Source of the DNA: Acidobacteria bacterium UBA823
GTDB lineage: Bacteria; Acidobacteriota; Vicinamibacteria; Vicinamibacterales; UBA823
Direction: 5' to 3'
DNA length: 9,336 nt
Assembly (NCBI GenBank): GCA_002296225.1
Contig: DBHR01000064.1
Location: 1 to 9,336 of the forward strand
Shown here: positions 7,188-9,336 of the stretch, piece after piece
Layout of the letters: each line of letters opens with the position of its first letter
Numbering within the stretch: the first letter of the stretch is position 1
Program-made: the position numbers and the translations under genes
Notes under the pieces: generated by a model
Databases searched by the model: none
Told to the model about the DNA's origin: nothing
Seen by the model: only the letters and a program-made list of their open reading frames with translations

Positions 7188-7213
7188 TGCGAAGAGACAC
7201 TTCACACACATTG

Positions 7214-8068
7214 TCATTCAAAAAGGTTAACCAACTCTTTCTTGAATGTTGAATAATCAATTTTACGCTTATGTCTGTCCAGTATCACATACCCTGAACC
7301 ACTATCAACAACTGAATACACTGGCGCTTCTCTCAAGTTTGCCGAAAACACACTTACATCTTTCGGCTTTATTCTTGAGTTTATTTGCGACACCGACGGG
7401 TTGTCATCCAAATATTTATAAACTGCATACAATGAGATTGGCTGGCCAGAGTAGAGCTCGTCATAAATGTTAGACAATAAGGAGTAATCCTCTTTCGCAT
7501 CAAGCGTCAGCCGATATTCCGGCCTAACTAAATCTTCATGATACTCAACTGAGCAAGTAGCATACCGCGATAAGTTCTGCCAGATTGGTTGCGATACAGC
7601 AGTCCCCCTGTATTCTTGATGGACCTTCATTAACGCATCATGAGAAATTAATTCTGGAACAATACCTGTGACTGGAGTCATATTTGCTGCGCACACAAAA
7701 TCACATTCATTCTTATTGAACATTGATATGTACTGTGACGCCGCATCTATGTGAAAAAGTGGCATATCGCAAGTCACGCGTATTACTGCATCTGCGTTTT
7801 CCTTGTCGCATATGTCTATATGTCGAGAAACCACATCCTCCTCAGCTCCGCTGTGATACTTCACGGCCTCTTTTTTTGCTGCTTCAATCAGATCAGCATT
7901 TAAAGGGTTAATCGATGTGGCAAGGTAAATTTCAGACAAGCCAGATACTTGTTTCATCCTTTCAACGTGATGTGCAAATACAGTTTTCCCAGACAAATCC
8001 AGCAAGGGTTTACCAGGAAGACGTTCTGACGTCATGCGCGCAGTGATAACACCGATTACTCTTTTCAC
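7214..8068 (-). CDS. SpsF/KdsB-type nucleotide-sugar cytidylyltransferase
   Basis: A 284-residue member of the cytidylyltransferase (GT-A fold nucleotidyltransferase) group that activates acidic or other sugars as CMP/CDP derivatives for surface glycans. The opening GVITARMTSERLPGKPLLDLSGKTV (6-30) is the nucleotide-binding loop, with Arg11, Arg16 and Lys20 in the expected places; AVIRVTCDMPLFHID (94-108) carries the metal-binding Asp101 seen as GDxPL in relatives; and EYRLTLDAKEDYSLL (184-198) matches the SpsF RLTVDTPEDL block. The start codon is GTG (8068-8066); a TGA lies four codons upstream in frame, and a later start would remove the binding loop. No good RBS is visible. The gene is clearly AT-richer than the left half of the window and shares strand and composition with the radical SAM gene. 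The sugar substrate cannot be told. Confidence 0.85.
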   Translation of the reverse strand: MKRVIGVITARMTSERLPGKPLLDLSGKTVFAHHVERMKQVSGLSEIYLATSINPLNADLIEAAKKEAVKYHSGAEEDVVSRHIDICDKENADAVIRVTCDMPLFHIDAASQYISMFNKNECDFVCAANMTPVTGIVPELISHDALMKVHQEYRGTAVSQPIWQNLSRYATCSVEYHEDLVRPEYRLTLDAKEDYSLLSNIYDELYSGQPISLYAVYKYLDDNPSVSQINSRIKPKDVSVFSANLREAPVYSVVDSGSGYVILDRHKRKIDYSTFKKELVNLFE

Positions 8069-8103
8069 ATCAATGGCTCATATCTAAACGCACACATCAA
8101 GTC

Positions 8104-8248
8104 CAAACACGCCGCCCGTCACATCACAAACGCTGGCTGTACTCGAAGTCGCCGTGGCAACCCGTAAAGGAGGCAAGCACCTAAGGTATGGTTGGTGATT
8201 GAGGTAACGTCGTAACAAGGTAGCTGTAAGAGAACCCGTGACTGGGTC
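8104..8248 (+). pseudogene. Orphan, decayed 3'-terminal fragment of a 16S rRNA gene
   Basis: The stretch follows the 3' minor domain of 16S rRNA from start to finish. CGCCGCCCGTCACATCAC (8110-8127) matches the universal CACCGCCCGTCAC. TGTACTCGAAGTCGCCGTG, AACCCGTAA and GGAGGCAAGCACCTAAGGTATGG (split at 8181) follow in the order of helix 44. GTCGTAACAAGGTAGCTGTA (8209-8228) matches the universal site before helix 45. The spacing between the two universal sites (about 97 nt) is normal, so helix 44 has no large indel. Changes from the expected sequence are mostly transitions (GGGAGG to AGGAGG, GGCGCC to AGCACC, TTGGGG to TTGAGG). Helix 45 loses about three of eight pairs without compensation. 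The anti-Shine-Dalgarno CACCTCC is absent. No other rRNA sequence is nearby. It fills the gap between two minus-strand genes. Source lineage was not determined. Confidence 0.88.
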
Positions 8249-8255
8249 GGTTCTC
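8230..8255 (-). terminator. Inverted repeat at the end of the radical SAM gene, possible terminator
   Basis: GAGAACC (8230-8236) and GGTTCTC (8249-8255) form a perfect 7-bp stem with a 12-nt loop, starting 1 bp past the TAA stop of the radical SAM gene. Read on the minus strand only a short TTAC follows, so a strong intrinsic terminator is unlikely. One arm is 16S-derived sequence and the other lies at the fragment edge. Confidence 0.35.
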
Positions 8256-8256
8256 A

Positions 8257-9336
8257 TTAGCAAATATCAGGCAACGGATATTTACTACCTGCATCTGCGC
8301 GAGATTGTTTTTGATAATGCTCAGAAGTAAATTTTTTATAGATCTCAAGATCGATCCCATCCGAATAATCCATATTTCTATTTCTTACCTTCGCAATCTC
8401 AATTAAAACTTTCAGCATATCCCTGCCTTGTTCATTATCTAACTGATGTAACCCTATTCTTGTTTCGGACTCCATATTCAAGTAATGAGAAGCCCTCTCT
8501 GAGAATTCAGGAGCAACCTGCCACGGCCGCTGCATCTCCGACGAAGTGTACATTTGTATATTGGCCGGATTCGCCCACTCTAGAAAACTCGTCGGCTCCT
8601 TAAGATAGCCATCTTTGATGATTGACTCTGTCATTTCACACTTTGGGTATGGCCTGAATGTCCCAACACCAGCTGAGAAATAAGGATATGTTCTCATCCT
8701 GTTAACAAACATAACCGTTTCCTCGATGTCCTCCTTGCTTTCACCAGGGCTCTCTAAAATGAATGAGGACCTGGCAATAATCTGATATTTATCACATTGC
8801 CTAACAGCATGCTCAGCTTGTTCGACTGTCGCCCCCTTCTTCATTAGTCTGAGCGTATTGTTTGACCCGGACTCTATTCCTAATGTCAATTGAATGACAC
8901 GAGCTTTTTTCATCAGAGCTAATGTTTCATCGTTGACATGACCTTTATTGAAATAGTCGGTGCGACATTCTGCATCAATCGTTATACGATCATTTAATCC
9001 TTTCTCAACAATGCCATTCAGTATCGATCTAACTCTTTTAATATCAACAAAGAAATTATCATCTATGATCTTTAAATGAGTTAAATTGTAATCTCTTACA
9101 AGTTTGTCGATTTCTTCTATTACTTTTCCTGCAGATTTTTTTCGATATCTGCTGTTATCCGTCACGACGTCAATACAAAAAGTACATTGGTGTGGGCATC
9201 CCCTGCTCGAATCATATGGCAACCACCTGATTGGATGCTCCACATATGACGACAAAGTGTCCGTCAAATAGCTGGTAATGTAATCCTCGTAAATTTGAGA
9301 AATCTTGTAGTTTGGAAATGGTAAATCATCCATCTT
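8257..9336 (-). CDS. Radical SAM protein, probably B12-binding type, N-terminus beyond window
   Basis: Radical SAM enzymes cleave S-adenosylmethionine with a [4Fe-4S] cluster to make a 5'-deoxyadenosyl radical. The cluster motif is SRGCPHQCTFC, with Cys46, Cys50 and Cys53 counted from the ATG at 9333 (CxxxCxxC). Further family features: LTHLKIIDDNFFVD (84-97), a strand with IDAECRTDYF, QLTLGIESGSNNTLRLMKKG (149-168) and ARSSFILESPGESKEDIEETV (split near 200). The frame is still open at the edge (AAG before the ATG), and DDLPFPNY is the linker that in B12-binding radical SAM proteins follows an N-terminal cobalamin domain, so the true start lies outside. The 360 visible codons hold the whole radical SAM domain and C-terminal tail. 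Such enzymes perform methylations and rearrangements in lipid, glycan and natural-product pathways; the substrate is unknown. Composition is AT-rich like the cytidylyltransferase gene. Confidence 0.88.
   Translation of the reverse strand, partial: KMDDLPFPNYKISQIYEDYITSYLTDTLSSYVEHPIRWLPYDSSRGCPHQCTFCIDVVTDNSRYRKKSAGKVIEEIDKLVRDYNLTHLKIIDDNFFVDIKRVRSILNGIVEKGLNDRITIDAECRTDYFNKGHVNDETLALMKKARVIQLTLGIESGSNNTLRLMKKGATVEQAEHAVRQCDKYQIIARSSFILESPGESKEDIEETVMFVNRMRTYPYFSAGVGTFRPYPKCEMTESIIKDGYLKEPTSFLEWANPANIQMYTSSEMQRPWQVAPEFSERASHYLNMESETRIGLHQLDNEQGRDMLKVLIEIAKVRNRNMDYSDGIDLEIYKKFTSEHYQKQSRADAGSKYPLPDIC

Noticed and set aside
8166..8173. AAAGGAGG as a ribosome-binding site on the plus strand
   Set aside because: It is part of the 16S helix-44 sequence and no start codon with an open frame follows.
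6727..9336. Second copy of the tmRNA 3' end (attR)
   Set aside because: No duplicate of the T-arm plus acceptor end was found inside the window; only a ten-base resemblance near 7155.
1..9336. CRISPR array, transposase or insertion-sequence ends
   Set aside because: No regularly spaced repeats, no long terminal inverted repeats and no transposase or integrase translation were seen.

Overview
The window reads as a piece of a bacterial chromosome with two different histories. Positions 1 to about 6730 are GC-rich and compactly coded with ordinary housekeeping genes. From about 6840 to the right edge the genes become clearly AT-richer. The likely host is an acidobacterium-like organism. The evidence is a short-form PheT without the N-terminal tRNA-binding insertion, a zapB-like/zapA pair directly behind pheT, and a tmRNA tag reading ANTQLALAA. 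This placement comes from remembered family patterns, not from a search.

Left block, plus strand: the 3' part of pheT (phenylalanyl-tRNA synthetase beta), a small ZapB-like coiled-coil gene, zapA (cell division), then a well-supported but easily missed 6S RNA gene (about 2752-2933), and thiL (thiamine-monophosphate kinase). On the minus strand, converging on thiL, is a two-gene unit: a GAF-like protein of unknown role overlapping a class I/II aminotransferase by 4 bp (ATGA). This operon and the tmRNA gene are divergently transcribed from a roughly 200-bp spacer. Its plus strand has an excellent sigma70-type promoter for tmRNA, and its minus strand has a perfect TATAAT for the operon.

The tmRNA gene (ssrA, 6375-6726) is complete, with an encoded CCA, a T-arm, a G3-U acceptor pair and a nine-residue tag. 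It marks the boundary: ssrA 3' ends are classical integration sites, and base composition changes just past it.

Right block, minus strand: a poorly supported small ORF, an SpsF-type cytidylyltransferase gene and a radical SAM gene cut by the window edge. The last two look like part of a laterally acquired surface-glycan or small-molecule modification cluster. The 188-bp gap between them holds the most unusual item in the window: a decayed, orphan 3' end of a 16S rRNA gene (about 8104-8248, plus strand). It keeps the decoding-site helix-44 landmarks but has lost the anti-Shine-Dalgarno end and several helix-45 pairs. No integrase, transposase, CRISPR array or complete att duplication is visible.
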